Below are positions 31,590 through 41,646 of a stretch of DNA of 64,000 bases, piece after piece; within the stretch, counting starts at the first letter, position 1, and each line of letters starts with the position of its first letter. The stretch comes from Phytophthora colocasiae (taxonomy: Eukaryota; Oomycota; Peronosporomycetes; Peronosporales; Peronosporaceae): assembly GCA_018806915.1 (NCBI GenBank), contig JAGKQI010000033.1:186001-250000 (forward strand), read 5' to 3'. The translations under genes and the position numbers were made by a program. Below the pieces are notes generated by a model. The model saw nothing but the letters and a program-made list of their open reading frames with translations. It was not told the DNA's origin and searched no databases.

Positions 31590-34514
31590 TCAGACTTCCA
31601 GATGTGTTTTCAGAGTTATTAGACTCTGGGATGATCGTCTCCAGCCTGCATCGCCTGAAAACGGGCTCGTGCTCGTGCACTCTGATTGAATTCGTAAAGT
31701 AATGCTCCACAGCAACTTCGATAACGGCAACCACTCAGTTTCATCGTAACCTTTCCACTTAATCAAATATTCGCGCAGGCGTCTGGACGTCCTGGTACGC
31801 TTGTTCCAACGGGTATCCAGAATCTTCTCCACTTCATACTCGCCGTTTTCAATATCAGGTTCCCAACTATCTTCTGGTAACAGGGCGGCGTCAAAATCAT
31901 CATCTTCTGGAATCTGGAGTTCCACCGTGGGTCGTCTGGGGAACAGAGCCCTTGGCTTCAGACGGCTCACATGGACCCAGTGGTTCACGCGGTAGCCGGT
32001 ATCTTCAACCTTGAGTCGTACTCTGAAATCGTCCAGCATCTCCTCGATCCTGAAGGGTCCGTGCCACATGTGTGCTAGTTTTCTGCTCAATCCCGTTTGT
32101 ACCTTAGGGATGTAGAGCCATACAGCGTCGCCTATAGCGAAACCTGACTTCAGACGCTCTGATAACTCGTTCCACTTTCTGGTCTGTTCTTCAGACCGGT
32201 CCCGCTTTGCCTTCTTCTGGAGATCTTCGGCACATCCCAGAGCATAGCTATAGTCTCGTTGCATCTTCCGTCTCCATTCGTACGCAGTTCGCTCCTGAGT
32301 CATCGATGGCTTGGGTCCAAGCATAGCGGACACCGTCCCATGAGCATCCCAACCATGTACCAGGTAGAAAGGCGTCTCCAGACGGGTGGCATCGAATGAC
32401 GTGTTCAGGGCAAACATCAGACGTTCGGCGTGATCATCCCAGTCACTTTGATCAGCTTCAGAGATATATGCCTTAATCGCGCGCACCACAGTCTGTACTG
32501 ATCTCTCCTGCTGGCCGTTGGCTTGAGGCCGGTACCCTAGAGTAGCTCGTTGTCTGCTACCCAAAAGTTCCCTGAAACACTTGAACACCTCACTCATAAA
32601 ACGAGGATCTTGATCATGACGAATCAGAGAGCTAGCACCAAAGTTTCTGAAAACGCGTTCCTCGTAAGCCTCTGCTACATCTTGAGCAGTGGTGACACTC
32701 ATTGGCTTGCACATTACGTATCCCGAAAACATATCCTGGAACAGCAAGAGAAATGTGTTTCCACGTGCGGATTTCGGCATGTGGGTCACAAAATCCATAG
32801 ACACCACTTCAAATGGCCGGCTGGGCTCAATATTTCCAGGGGACGGTACAGGATTTGGGGGTCGCCCCTTGCCACTGGCACAGTCTACGCATTCCTTCAC
32901 AAATCTCTCCACATCGGCATACATGCCCAACCAGTAAAATTCCGAACTCAACTTCTCAAAGGTTCTCCTGATTCCTTGATGCCCACCTTGGTAGTCTTCA
33001 TGAGCATAGTGTAACAAGTCTGGATACAAGTCTCTGGGAACCACCAGTCTGAGTTCGTCAACATTGTCCCGGGGCCGCTCTCGAGTAGCGCGACTCAGGC
33101 GATATAGTACTTCTCTAGAATCCAGAACGAAGTCCTCAACAACTCTGGCAAGCTTCCTGACTCGGGGTCGTGGTAAATCTCCCGCGTCACCTTTCAGAAA
33201 CTTCATGAGTTCAACCAAGTACGGGTCCTGGCTCTGATGCGCCTTGATTCGTCGCCAGCGTTCTGCCTGGAACTCCAAAGGTCCCAAAGGTTCTCGTTCG
33301 CCATCACCCTCAGGCAGATTAGCGTCAGGCGGAGCTTGGGCACGGGTTACAGCAATCAACACTCTGGCCGATCGAGGTAGGGGTGCGGATTCCGGATCAA
33401 AAACATTCTCAGACTCTGGTGACGCATTACGTTCTTCAGAGTCTGATATTTTTGACTCTTGAGCTTCCATGTCCGGGGCTGAGCGAGGCTTCATCAGTTT
33501 CTCATGAACTTTGGATACCAGTTGCAGGTGCATGAGTTCATCCTCGTCTTGCACCTGCCAAGCTTCCCCAAGAGTCAAAGTCTTCGAGGTCAGGTAATCC
33601 GCTGCTTGGTTAAACTCGCGCTTCACATGCACCAACTTCAGAGTCCGAAACTTGGTTTTCAGAGACTCAAATTCGGCCAACCTCCGTTGCAAGTTAGGCT
33701 GATTGCAGTTGATTAGCCCCTGAGCCTGTTGTATCGCGATGCGCGAATCTCCCACAACCACCAACTCCTGTATTCCGTGGTCGAGTGCCATCTTCAGACC
33801 ATAATTTAGGCCACAGTACTCCGAGTCATTCACCGTGACATCCGTCAGGGGAAACCCTCGGGCTTCCAGAACGCTCCACCCCGGGAGTTCCCATAGTATA
33901 CACCCACAGCTTCCCAAACGAGTAGACGTCTTTGCGGCACCGTCGAAACTCAGAACATAACCCTGATAATCTGCTTCCAACATTTCCACACTGATAGGAA
34001 CTGGCGGCTTGACTCGCCCCTTGACTGGGATCAGATTTTCAGAGACTTCGTCCAGATGCTCCCGGGGGGTAATGCCTGCGCCGAGTATAGCTGGGAGTCC
34101 GTCTTCATCACGCTGAATCCGGCGAATTTCCAAGTTCCACTGCGACAACTTCAGACCCCACTTGACGTTTCTGCCGTCGGTGGAACTCGATGTCAGCAAC
34201 CATTTCAGGACAGAGTATCTGGTATAAACCACAATCACCGGACTTGACTCCACCAGAGCTCTGAAGTTTTCCAAAACTCTGAGGATCGCAATCACTTCCT
34301 TCTCAGCGATATGATACCTGAGTTCGGCGTCGTTCAGGACACGACCCGTGAACCGGACCGGGTGTATTATTCCCTCATATTCTTGTCCCAAGACTGCTGA
34401 AGCAGCCCAAGGGTTCGCATGCGGAATGACAACAAACGGTCTGGTTCGGTCTGGATGTCGGAGTAGTGGGGTAGAGACTATCTTGCGTTTCAGAATCTCG
34501 AATGCCTCTTTCAC
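31590..34514 (-). CDS. Gi-1 Pol: tether, second RNase H, integrase, chromodomain
   Basis: A 974-codon frame. Residues 1-110 are the gypsy RNase H fold with catalytic positions lost (VVIPHANPWAAS for VVTDAS, VYTRYSVL for VYTDH). Residues 180-320 are a second, complete RNase H: D191 (SFDGAAK), E232 (NDSEYCGL), D256 (VVGDSRIA) and D306 (NQAADYL). Integrase follows with H505, H512, C542, C545 and the triad D574 (SMDFVTHMP), D634 (RHDQDPRF), E670 (GQQERSVQ). The chromodomain is near residue 885 (YEVEKILDTRW, REYLIKWKGYDETEWLPL). A frameshift near 31710 garbles the last 40 residues, and another near 34515 separates this frame from RT. Confidence 0.88.
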   Translation of the reverse strand: MKEAFEILKRKIVSTPLLRHPDRTRPFVVIPHANPWAASAVLGQEYEGIIHPVRFTGRVLNDAELRYHIAEKEVIAILRVLENFRALVESSPVIVVYTRYSVLKWLLTSSSTDGRNVKWGLKLSQWNLEIRRIQRDEDGLPAILGAGITPREHLDEVSENLIPVKGRVKPPVPISVEMLEADYQGYVLSFDGAAKTSTRLGSCGCILWELPGWSVLEARGFPLTDVTVNDSEYCGLNYGLKMALDHGIQELVVVGDSRIAIQQAQGLINCNQPNLQRRLAEFESLKTKFRTLKLVHVKREFNQAADYLTSKTLTLGEAWQVQDEDELMHLQLVSKVHEKLMKPRSAPDMEAQESKISDSEERNASPESENVFDPESAPLPRSARVLIAVTRAQAPPDANLPEGDGEREPLGPLEFQAERWRRIKAHQSQDPYLVELMKFLKGDAGDLPRPRVRKLARVVEDFVLDSREVLYRLSRATRERPRDNVDELRLVVPRDLYPDLLHYAHEDYQGGHQGIRRTFEKLSSEFYWLGMYADVERFVKECVDCASGKGRPPNPVPSPGNIEPSRPFEVVSMDFVTHMPKSARGNTFLLLFQDMFSGYVMCKPMSVTTAQDVAEAYEERVFRNFGASSLIRHDQDPRFMSEVFKCFRELLGSRQRATLGYRPQANGQQERSVQTVVRAIKAYISEADQSDWDDHAERLMFALNTSFDATRLETPFYLVHGWDAHGTVSAMLGPKPSMTQERTAYEWRRKMQRDYSYALGCAEDLQKKAKRDRSEEQTRKWNELSERLKSGFAIGDAVWLYIPKVQTGLSRKLAHMWHGPFRIEEMLDDFRVRLKVEDTGYRVNHWVHVSRLKPRALFPRRPTVELQIPEDDDFDAALLPEDSWEPDIENGEYEVEKILDTRWNKRTRTSRRLREYLIKWKGYDETEWLPLSKLLWSITLRIQSECTSTSPFSGDAGWRRSSQSLITLKTHLEV

Positions 34515-37191
34515 TTTGAGTCAGGTCTCGTCCAGCACGAATCTGCTCGTCTGTCAACTCATAGAGAGTAGCAGCGATCACCGGTAAATCCTCAATAAAC
34601 TTGTTGTAATAGTTGAGGCTTCCCATGAAACTCTGTACTCCCTTTAACGTAGACGGAAATGGCAGTTCTTCAACTCCTTTGACAATCTTGGGTGTTGCCC
34701 TCAGACCCTCGGCACTGATTTCGTGGGATAGGTACGGTATCGACAACTTCCCGAACTCGCTCTTGGGCAAACTCACAGAAATATTCCAATAGCGAAGTCT
34801 GAAAAGCAGGGCGTTCAAGTCGTCACATAATTGGTCCCAAGTCGGTGCTCCATGTGCGATGTCGTCGATGTATGAACTCCTCCCCAGGACTGGGCCCATG
34901 CATGTGGGGACGGGAATATTCCTCTGAAAGACGGTCATCTGACTTGTGAGTGCTGGCATCTCTGAAATCGGAGTATGGTTCTCAGAGTCTGAAAGATGCT
35001 TCTCAGAGTCCTGAGGCTGGAGTTGCAGAAATTCCAGAACCTCCGCATCAACTTCAGCTTCTTCTTCTGGTGACAGTCTCACGAATCCCCACAGGCAATT
35101 GTCTAACATAGCCTGATACACAAGAGGGGCGTTCTTCAGACCAAACGGCATCCTTACCCACTGAAAATGTCCAAACGGGCAAATGAAAGCTGATATCAGT
35201 CGTGCGCGCTCCGTCATCCTGATCGCCCAGAAACCACTAGCCATATCCAGGCTCATGAACCACATGGCAGCCTCAAAACCAATTAAGAGATCGTCAATAA
35301 GAGGAAGAGGGTAACGCGACAGTTGAATGAAGCCATTCACAATGCGATAGTCGATGCACATCCGTATGTCAACACCATTCTTCTTGAGAACGATCACAAT
35401 AGGAGATGCCCACGGGGAGTTGGAGTACTCGGTCAAACCAGTTTCCAGAAGTTTCTTTAGAAGTTCATATACCTTCAGCATGAGATGAGGAGCGACGGAT
35501 CTCGGACGTTGAGCTACCGGTTTGGCATCTCCCACATCCAGATCACAGACCACGCCCCTTGCCGGTGCGGGTGCTGCATTGCCATCTCCCAGGAATATTT
35601 TCCTGTGATACCTCAGAATATCACGCAGTTTCTTCTCCATTTCTGGGGTCGTCTTTCCTGGTTCTCCAACATCAGCGCTGTCGATATCACACTCTGGTGT
35701 CAATTCTTCCAGCTCAGGCAACATGACCAGTTGGTCGCGTAATTGAGCGAGGAGTTCCGTGCCTTCTCGCATATATACACCCGGCTCCAAGTCCAATTCT
35801 TCGTTCGAAACATTCATGCACCGCTCGTATTCCACTCGTAATTTTTCCACAGGCGTTCCAGGCATCCCCTGAATGGGAATATCCCAGGATTCATCCATTA
35901 GGTCGAAATCGTCCGCGGGTAACTCAGGGGTCTGAGAGTCACCTAATAGACACTCAGGCTTTGAATCAAGGACGTCACCGGCAATAACAACGGACGAGTC
36001 ACCAGGGTCTGTATGTGGAGCACTTTCAGAGGATGTTTCCAAATCTCTGGTATCTGTACTGATGTCCGCACTTCCCGTTGACTCACCGGAGCAACCATCC
36101 TCCGTCTGGGTGAATGCATCCAGGGCGAAGCGTACTCGTTTCACGGTCGGTGGTGACTCTGGTTTCACGAACTGCACTCGAGCGTTGTCAAACCTTGGAC
36201 GTTGCAGTATTTCAGTCGGCCATGGGTAGTCCGGGCGATCTACACACGGGGGCTGCGGCATCAAAGCCTCCAACTCCGCCTCTCTCTTCATACGTTTCTT
36301 AGTCTCTGGTGACGGGGTGCTTTCCAGAATCAGAACCTCCCAATCACGATAGGCAGCGGAACCTGGACGCACGAAACGTCCATGCCTTGGGAAGAAACCA
36401 TATTCCACGATCCTCGCGACATCAGAAAGTTCATTGACCCACGTGTTTTTATCGGAGATGTTTACCACGCGAACGGCCACAGGCCAAGATCGGGCCGCAT
36501 AGATCAGCTGGGTAACCCAGCGGTCACCGCGTCCGGCCCACACGACTTCCCTTTGGGGGTTCGTTGGCCCATAGTCAATTCGGACAACAAATTCCTCACC
36601 CGGACTCAGAAGGACAGCCTCGCTGGGTCTAACCGACCTGTTACGACCAATGTGATCACCAGGTTCCCAATTACACATCATCACCACTACCTCGTCTGGT
36701 AACGACACCAGACCTTCACGAGCACTAATTCTCACTCCAGCAGCAAACATAAAACCCATTCCCAGAAGCACGTCAATTCCTTCACCGATATTCGCGACCC
36801 AAACATCCACAATATATACCACTCTTGGCCCAAGCGTCAATTTGATCTCAGCGCTGGCACCAATATATGTTGGGACACCACCCATTCCTGACACCTTGGT
36901 CTGCTTGTGCGACTTAAGTCTGAGTCCGAGCTTACGCGCAAAGTCGTAACTCAGAATATTTATGGTCGCACCAGTATCCAAGAGAATCTTGGTCCGATGG
37001 TCATTCACAGCACCATACACCATCACCACATCCCTCTTTGACCGATCAGGGTAGTTATCTTCCCACCAGCCATAACACTCGCCATCCTTCAACCTGAACG
37101 ACACTGAGTCGTCTGGTGTCGGGTCGGCGTCGTCGGCGATCTCAGGTAGCTTGTTCTGAGTTTCCAGAAGGTATGGTCGATTCTTGGGCAA
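34375..37191 (-). CDS. Gi-1 Pol: protease and reverse transcriptase
   Basis: The frame opens with protease, catalytic D72 in KILLDTGATINILS and the flap-side block GEGIDVLLGMGFMF. RT follows: YSNSPWASPIVIVLKKNGVD, catalytic aspartate near 647 (MSLDMASGFW), FGLKNAP near 685 and the catalytic box YIDD near 773. The stretch between the last two is about 60 residues longer than in Gy1 and is Ser/Glu rich. The first codon of the frame is TTG with a stop five codons upstream, so the natural start or the expression mode is uncertain. The end beyond about 34515 is out of frame (one-base net change against Gi-2). Confidence 0.87.
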   Translation of the reverse strand: MPKNRPYLLETQNKLPEIADDADPTPDDSVSFRLKDGECYGWWEDNYPDRSKRDVVMVYGAVNDHRTKILLDTGATINILSYDFARKLGLRLKSHKQTKVSGMGGVPTYIGASAEIKLTLGPRVVYIVDVWVANIGEGIDVLLGMGFMFAAGVRISAREGLVSLPDEVVVMMCNWEPGDHIGRNRSVRPSEAVLLSPGEEFVVRIDYGPTNPQREVVWAGRGDRWVTQLIYAARSWPVAVRVVNISDKNTWVNELSDVARIVEYGFFPRHGRFVRPGSAAYRDWEVLILESTPSPETKKRMKREAELEALMPQPPCVDRPDYPWPTEILQRPRFDNARVQFVKPESPPTVKRVRFALDAFTQTEDGCSGESTGSADISTDTRDLETSSESAPHTDPGDSSVVIAGDVLDSKPECLLGDSQTPELPADDFDLMDESWDIPIQGMPGTPVEKLRVEYERCMNVSNEELDLEPGVYMREGTELLAQLRDQLVMLPELEELTPECDIDSADVGEPGKTTPEMEKKLRDILRYHRKIFLGDGNAAPAPARGVVCDLDVGDAKPVAQRPRSVAPHLMLKVYELLKKLLETGLTEYSNSPWASPIVIVLKKNGVDIRMCIDYRIVNGFIQLSRYPLPLIDDLLIGFEAAMWFMSLDMASGFWAIRMTERARLISAFICPFGHFQWVRMPFGLKNAPLVYQAMLDNCLWGFVRLSPEEEAEVDAEVLEFLQLQPQDSEKHLSDSENHTPISEMPALTSQMTVFQRNIPVPTCMGPVLGRSSYIDDIAHGAPTWDQLCDDLNALLFRLRYWNISVSLPKSEFGKLSIPYLSHEISAEGLRATPKIVKGVEELPFPSTLKGVQSFMGSLNYYNKFIEDLPVIAATLYELTDEQIRAGRDLTQSERGIRDSETQDSLYPTTPTSRPNQTVCCHSACEPLGCFSSLGTRI

Positions 37192-37317
37192 AAGTAGTCA
37201 TGCATTGTTGGGTGTTATCGTGAATCTTTCTCAGCTCTGGCCCTACACACACTAGAACACACAACTCTGGGGTAACGCCATGCCCGGCGCGTTTCGGATC
37301 CCCATCCGACGGGCATA
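37192..37317 (-). other. gag-pol spacer of Gi-1
   Basis: 126 bases with stops in all readable frames separate the gag stop from the pol frame; gag and pol are in the same phase. How Pol is made cannot be seen from the sequence. Confidence 0.5.
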
Positions 37318-39228
37318 TTAGTTTAACGGCTTCCCAAAGTCTGCCTCATCACTCAGGAGTTTCTCCCGTAGGTGGTTCGGCATGTCCTTGAGTGCACCTT
37401 GTCGAGCGAGTTGCTTGAGTGCTTCCAGAGTTTTCAGATCTTCACAGGGTTTTCCAGGGTGTACTCTTCCACATACTTCACAGGGTGGCATCCGACACAT
37501 TCGACTCGGGTGTCCCTTTTCCTGACATCGGTCACACGTGACGTCTCTCCAGCAATCTTCCTCTGAGTGTCCTGAGCGTTGGCACTTTTCACATAACTTG
37601 TTCCAGTAGCCACTATTTTCATGACGCCTCTGGTGGAATCCTTGACCTGACGATCCAGACGGGGACTGGGGCGGCGGACGCCATCCCATGTTATCCATCA
37701 CTCGATATACCTCATTCGTCAGAGTCTGCGTCCAATCTGCACTTGGTGGAGCCTTCGAATTGTTCGAAGATGCCTGCGCAGTACTTTCATCGCGGGTAGA
37801 CTCTGAAGTCGCACTTGGAGTTCTGGAATCACCTGTCTGATCTCTGGTATCCTGATTGGATTTCAGAGATTCCTTATGATTTTCAGAGTTGTCAGAGTCA
37901 TAGTCTTCAGAATCCATATCTCTTGCGACATAAGTCCGATGCACACGCTTGGGCTTGAACTGTCCTCGCGGAATATTGTCAGCCCGGAAGTCTCGAGACT
38001 TGGCAGGGGTCATTTCTTGGTCACCAGTTCGCCACACATCTTCATCTTGCTGCAACGCATATTCCAAGTCTGAAATTCGTCGAAATCTCTGACCTTGCAG
38101 CGACGTTTTCAGGCGTGCATCCTTAAGCTTCGTGATGAATCGCAGTACATGCTTCTCAAGACGCTTGGACGACTTCCGGAAATCGATGTCAGCTTTTCCA
38201 GCGGCAGAATTAAGTCGGTAGAAAAATTCAAGCGGAGTCTCAGAGTCTTTCATAGCCATAGTGAAGTATCTCTCAGAATACGATGACCGAGCTTTGCAAT
38301 AACGTTTCTTGAACTCTGAAGACAGCTCTTTCCAGTCACGGGACACACTTTTGGGTAGCTGGTTAAACCAGTCTCGCGCAGACACAGGGAGCTTCAACTT
38401 AAGTTCCTGGATGCGCGTCTTAGTCGACCAACCTCCTTGAGAAGCCATATTCGTAAACCGGTCCCACCAGTGGACACGTTCCCTGAGGGTAGCTCTGGGG
38501 TCGAATTCCCCAAGGTTGTTCGAGTTCATGAACGGCCTTAGCGCCAGAAGTGTGGTTCCGGCTTGGGCTTGAGTTGCTGCCGTCAGATTCACCACTTCAC
38601 CTGGCTCTGAGTCCTCCGATGACGAGCTCACAGAGTCTGAGCTTGAATTGTCAGAGTCTCCACCAGAGTCTGGTGCTCTATCATGACTCTTCGCTCTGCG
38701 AGACGCTCTTCGATATCCATTAGGCCGTCTAGCTTCAGTTTTCTGCGGCGGATCTCGTCTCGGAGTAGGCGCACGTCTGGTATCACCCTTGGTCTCTGTC
38801 ACCGAGGTCGCTTGAATCACGTGGGTGGCCGTAGCGGCAGTAGCGCCGCCATTCCTCTCAGGCTTCACTCGCTTCGTCCCCGTGCTTCGTGCAGGGGTGC
38901 CTTGCTGGAAGGTTGCAACCTCTCGAGATTCCGTCTTGAGAGCCGGTGAATGTGACATGGGTTCAACCCTAACCCCACTTGCGCCACTTCTGATTTCTGA
39001 CCCGAATACTGGATACATAGTTGCAACTTCAGGGTTGTCGGTATGTAACACTTGGTTCGAAGTTGCTGAATCAGGGTGACCGACCCTTTGCGCCTCTTGA
39101 ACTTGGGATAATGTTGCTCGAAGGTTTCTCAACTGACCGGCTTGGAACCGTTGCATGTTCTGAGAACTTTCTTTCTCCCTGTCGCGTTCAGCTTCCATGT
39201 CTTTCATTCGCTGCTGTAGAGCTTCCAT
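37318..39228 (-). CDS. Gi-1 Gag with three zinc knuckles
   Basis: A 636-codon frame. Residues 1-45 continue a coiled coil; 60-200 are low-complexity and basic. A gypsy capsid region lies around 230-380 (RERVHWWDRFTNMASQGG, IQELKLKLPVSARDWFNQL, WKELSSEFKKRYCKARS, ETPLEFFYRLNSAAGKADID). Three knuckles close the protein: CEKCQRSGHSEEDC and CDRCQEKGHPSRMC (both CX2CX4HX4C) and CEVCGRVHPGKPC (CX2CX3HX4C). The start ATG overlaps the end of ORF1 by 25 bases in the -1 phase. Gag of the derivative Gi-d aligns but lacks the knuckles. Confidence 0.87.
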   Translation of the reverse strand: MEALQQRMKDMEAERDREKESSQNMQRFQAGQLRNLRATLSQVQEAQRVGHPDSATSNQVLHTDNPEVATMYPVFGSEIRSGASGVRVEPMSHSPALKTESREVATFQQGTPARSTGTKRVKPERNGGATAATATHVIQATSVTETKGDTRRAPTPRRDPPQKTEARRPNGYRRASRRAKSHDRAPDSGGDSDNSSSDSVSSSSEDSEPGEVVNLTAATQAQAGTTLLALRPFMNSNNLGEFDPRATLRERVHWWDRFTNMASQGGWSTKTRIQELKLKLPVSARDWFNQLPKSVSRDWKELSSEFKKRYCKARSSYSERYFTMAMKDSETPLEFFYRLNSAAGKADIDFRKSSKRLEKHVLRFITKLKDARLKTSLQGQRFRRISDLEYALQQDEDVWRTGDQEMTPAKSRDFRADNIPRGQFKPKRVHRTYVARDMDSEDYDSDNSENHKESLKSNQDTRDQTGDSRTPSATSESTRDESTAQASSNNSKAPPSADWTQTLTNEVYRVMDNMGWRPPPQSPSGSSGQGFHQRRHENSGYWNKLCEKCQRSGHSEEDCWRDVTCDRCQEKGHPSRMCRMPPCEVCGRVHPGKPCEDLKTLEALKQLARQGALKDMPNHLREKLLSDEADFGKPLN

Positions 39229-41553
39229 TTGAGAAATCCAGTCCCGTTTATCTCGTCAGTCGCACGCGCACGTTCGGCTTCAGTCTCAGCCTCTCTCTGT
39301 CGCCAGCGTTCAGCAAACTCTGATTCCAGACGTTGGTTTTCAGAGTTCCAGAGCTCCGTTTTCAGAGTTTCCAACTCTGCCGCGCTGCGATTCCTGAGCT
39401 TGCTTTCAGATACCAGACTTCTGCGTTCCTCAGCATCGTCGGCGCGTCTTTCAGCCTCCAACCTCGCGTTTTCTGACTTCAACAAGCGCTCGGTGAGCGT
39501 CTGAATTTCGCGCCTTGCCTCCAAGTCACGTTGCTCTCGACGACGATCGCGTTCCATGGTCTCCAAGCGTTCTCGGGCCAAGAACTCCATCTGCGCCTGC
39601 TCCATCCGGCTTTGCCACTCCTGCTGTTGCCTCATGACGTTCAACTCAATCTGGGCAGGTCCTAATCTCTGAGAGCTTCGAGCTTCAGACTTCGTACGAC
39701 TCGACGCAATGGAACTCAAGCGTCGGGACGATGGTCTCGGAAGGTCTTCACTCTTCACACTTTGGCGGTGGCTCTGGTGACTTTCGCTTTGGGTGGAGGC
39801 AGATACAGGCAGAATCTCCGGAGACAATTGTTTGAAATCCCGTGAAGAGCTTCCAACAGACACCTGGTTTCCAGACTCCGCACCCGGCACCTCTGATCTC
39901 TCTTCCGGCATGTCGACATCCTCGGACTCTGGTTTCACTGGTAACAGCGTTCGCGTCACTTGGATCCCCATGCCTTCAGAGACTGTTCCTCCTACATCAG
40001 CACCTTGAGCGATTAACGCCAGACTTCCTGTGGGTGGCGGCATATGTGATGCCGCCCCTCGACTCATGGACATCAAGGACGAGTCCGTAGAGCTTCCTCG
40101 TGAAGTCTGGAAACCCGACGACTGGTCGTCTGAGGTCCCAATGACACTGGGAATTGGCACGTCTGACATCTGAGTCTGAGAGATGCTGTGATCTTCGGAC
40201 ATTGGATTTTCAGACTCTGGCCGCGTGTTATCAGAGCGACTCTCGTACTGCGGCAGTGAAGACAGCGATGGCGTCGATAAAGCTGACGGTGTCGACGGGA
40301 TTTGTGGGCGCGGCGAAGCGCTTGGACTGCGGCGGCTCGTCACTGCTGGAACCATCAGAGCTGTGCGTCACTCGGAGTCCGGTTACCCGGAGTCGCATGA
40401 TCAGCCGTTGTCCTTGTAGGTCAGCATCTTCGTCAGGTAATACACTGTTTGCTTCGTTCTTGCCAGCTGTGTCTTCTTGCTTCATGCTTTCTGGGAGTCG
40501 GCAAACTTGTAACCTGGCGGTCACTGTGGCCCACTCAACCAATTCTACTGCGAGTCGACTCTGAAGTTCGGACGCCACACTGCGTACTTGAGACCCAACG
40601 ACGGCTGACGCCTGCGTCTGGGGCCAGGTTGGGAGGAGGTTCTGGAATTCGAATCCTGCCTCGTACAACATTGTCTGAAGAACAGCCACACACTCCGGTG
40701 CTGTCAACGTGCTCATCGGAATCTCAACATAAGATAGGTCTTGGATCCAACCAAAACCATGACGCCTCGCGTGAAACTCGGAGATCCACATATCCTCGGG
40801 GAAAACGGAGGAACATCGCCATTTGATGTAGTCGCCGGTCGCTGCAGCGGCTTTCTGGAAAGCATCAGCACTAGGCTTCGTCGTTGGCCACATATATTCA
40901 ATGCTAGGCGGAATGACTTTGCCTGTGTTCATATCTCTCCAACGGCGGAACTCACGACGCACATACCTCAGAGCTCGTTCCCCGTCAAGCGAATCAGCCC
41001 TTCCAGACTCATCAGACGGTGTCTTTAGAGACTCTTCAGACTTGATCGCCAAGTCATCAGACATTGGTGCGTCTTCAGACTTCGGGGACCGTGGAACACG
41101 TTCTTCAGAGTGTCCGGGTTCTGGTTTCACTTCGTCCACGGACTGGCCGGAAGTTGCCGAATCTGAACACAGATCGATCACTTCCGGGGACTCAACCATA
41201 TCGGCGCCTCCCTCAGACGCCTCATCACCACCCTCGCGGGCAGTGGTCACCTCGTCACCGGAAGCTTTGACTTCTGACGGGCCTTCAGAACCTTGTTCAC
41301 CAGAGACAGCAGGTGTCTCTTGAGCTTCTGGTTCCTTAGCAGGCTGGTCTTCGACCGCCGGTTCTGGGACGCTCACATTCTCAGCTGCCTTCTTCTCTCG
41401 CGCAGCTTTCCTCTTCTCGCGGGCCGCCTTCTGGATAGCATCCAAGTCTGGTTGCTCTTCAGGTGACAAACCTTGTAGACGCTTGGATTGACGTGTCGGA
41501 ATGCTCCGACCACGACCACGGCGTCCTCCTCTCGTAGATCCTGGCGTAGCCAT
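39204..41553 (-). pseudogene. Gi-1 ORF1, unknown protein upstream of gag
   Basis: Frames 40231-41616 and 39204-40355 are one gene interrupted by a frameshift near 40310; in Gi-d the same junction is in frame (PPQSKRLQQGPPRPQVPS). Start is taken at MATPGSTRG (41553). The N-terminus is basic with KRKAAREKKAA, then acidic and Ser rich. A folded stretch follows (YVRREFRRWRDMNTGKVIPP, MWPTTKPSADAFQKAAAATG, SYVEIPMSTLTAPECVAVLQ), and the C-terminal 170 residues form a long charged coiled coil. I recognise no family. Extra ORFs before gag are known in plant Ogre elements; that parallel is inference. Confidence 0.72.
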
Positions 41554-41626
41554 CTTGAATATAGACGCTTGACAGGAAACTTTCTCTTCTTGTACTCTCA
41601 AATCCGGTGATATCACGATTCCAAAG

Positions 41627-41644
41627 ATCCGGGCACGCGCACCA
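41627..41644 (-). promoter_or_regulatory. Gi-1 tRNA primer-binding site
   Basis: The minus strand reads TGGTGCGCGTGCCCGGAT two bases after the 5-prime LTR, identical to the Gi-d site. Confidence 0.75.
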
Positions 41645-41646
41645 GT

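Noticed and set aside
32550..33014. Plus-strand 154-codon frame opposite Gi-1 pol (also 61579-62043)
   Set aside because: Shadow of integrase on the opposite strand; no motif of its own and similar only because pol is similar.
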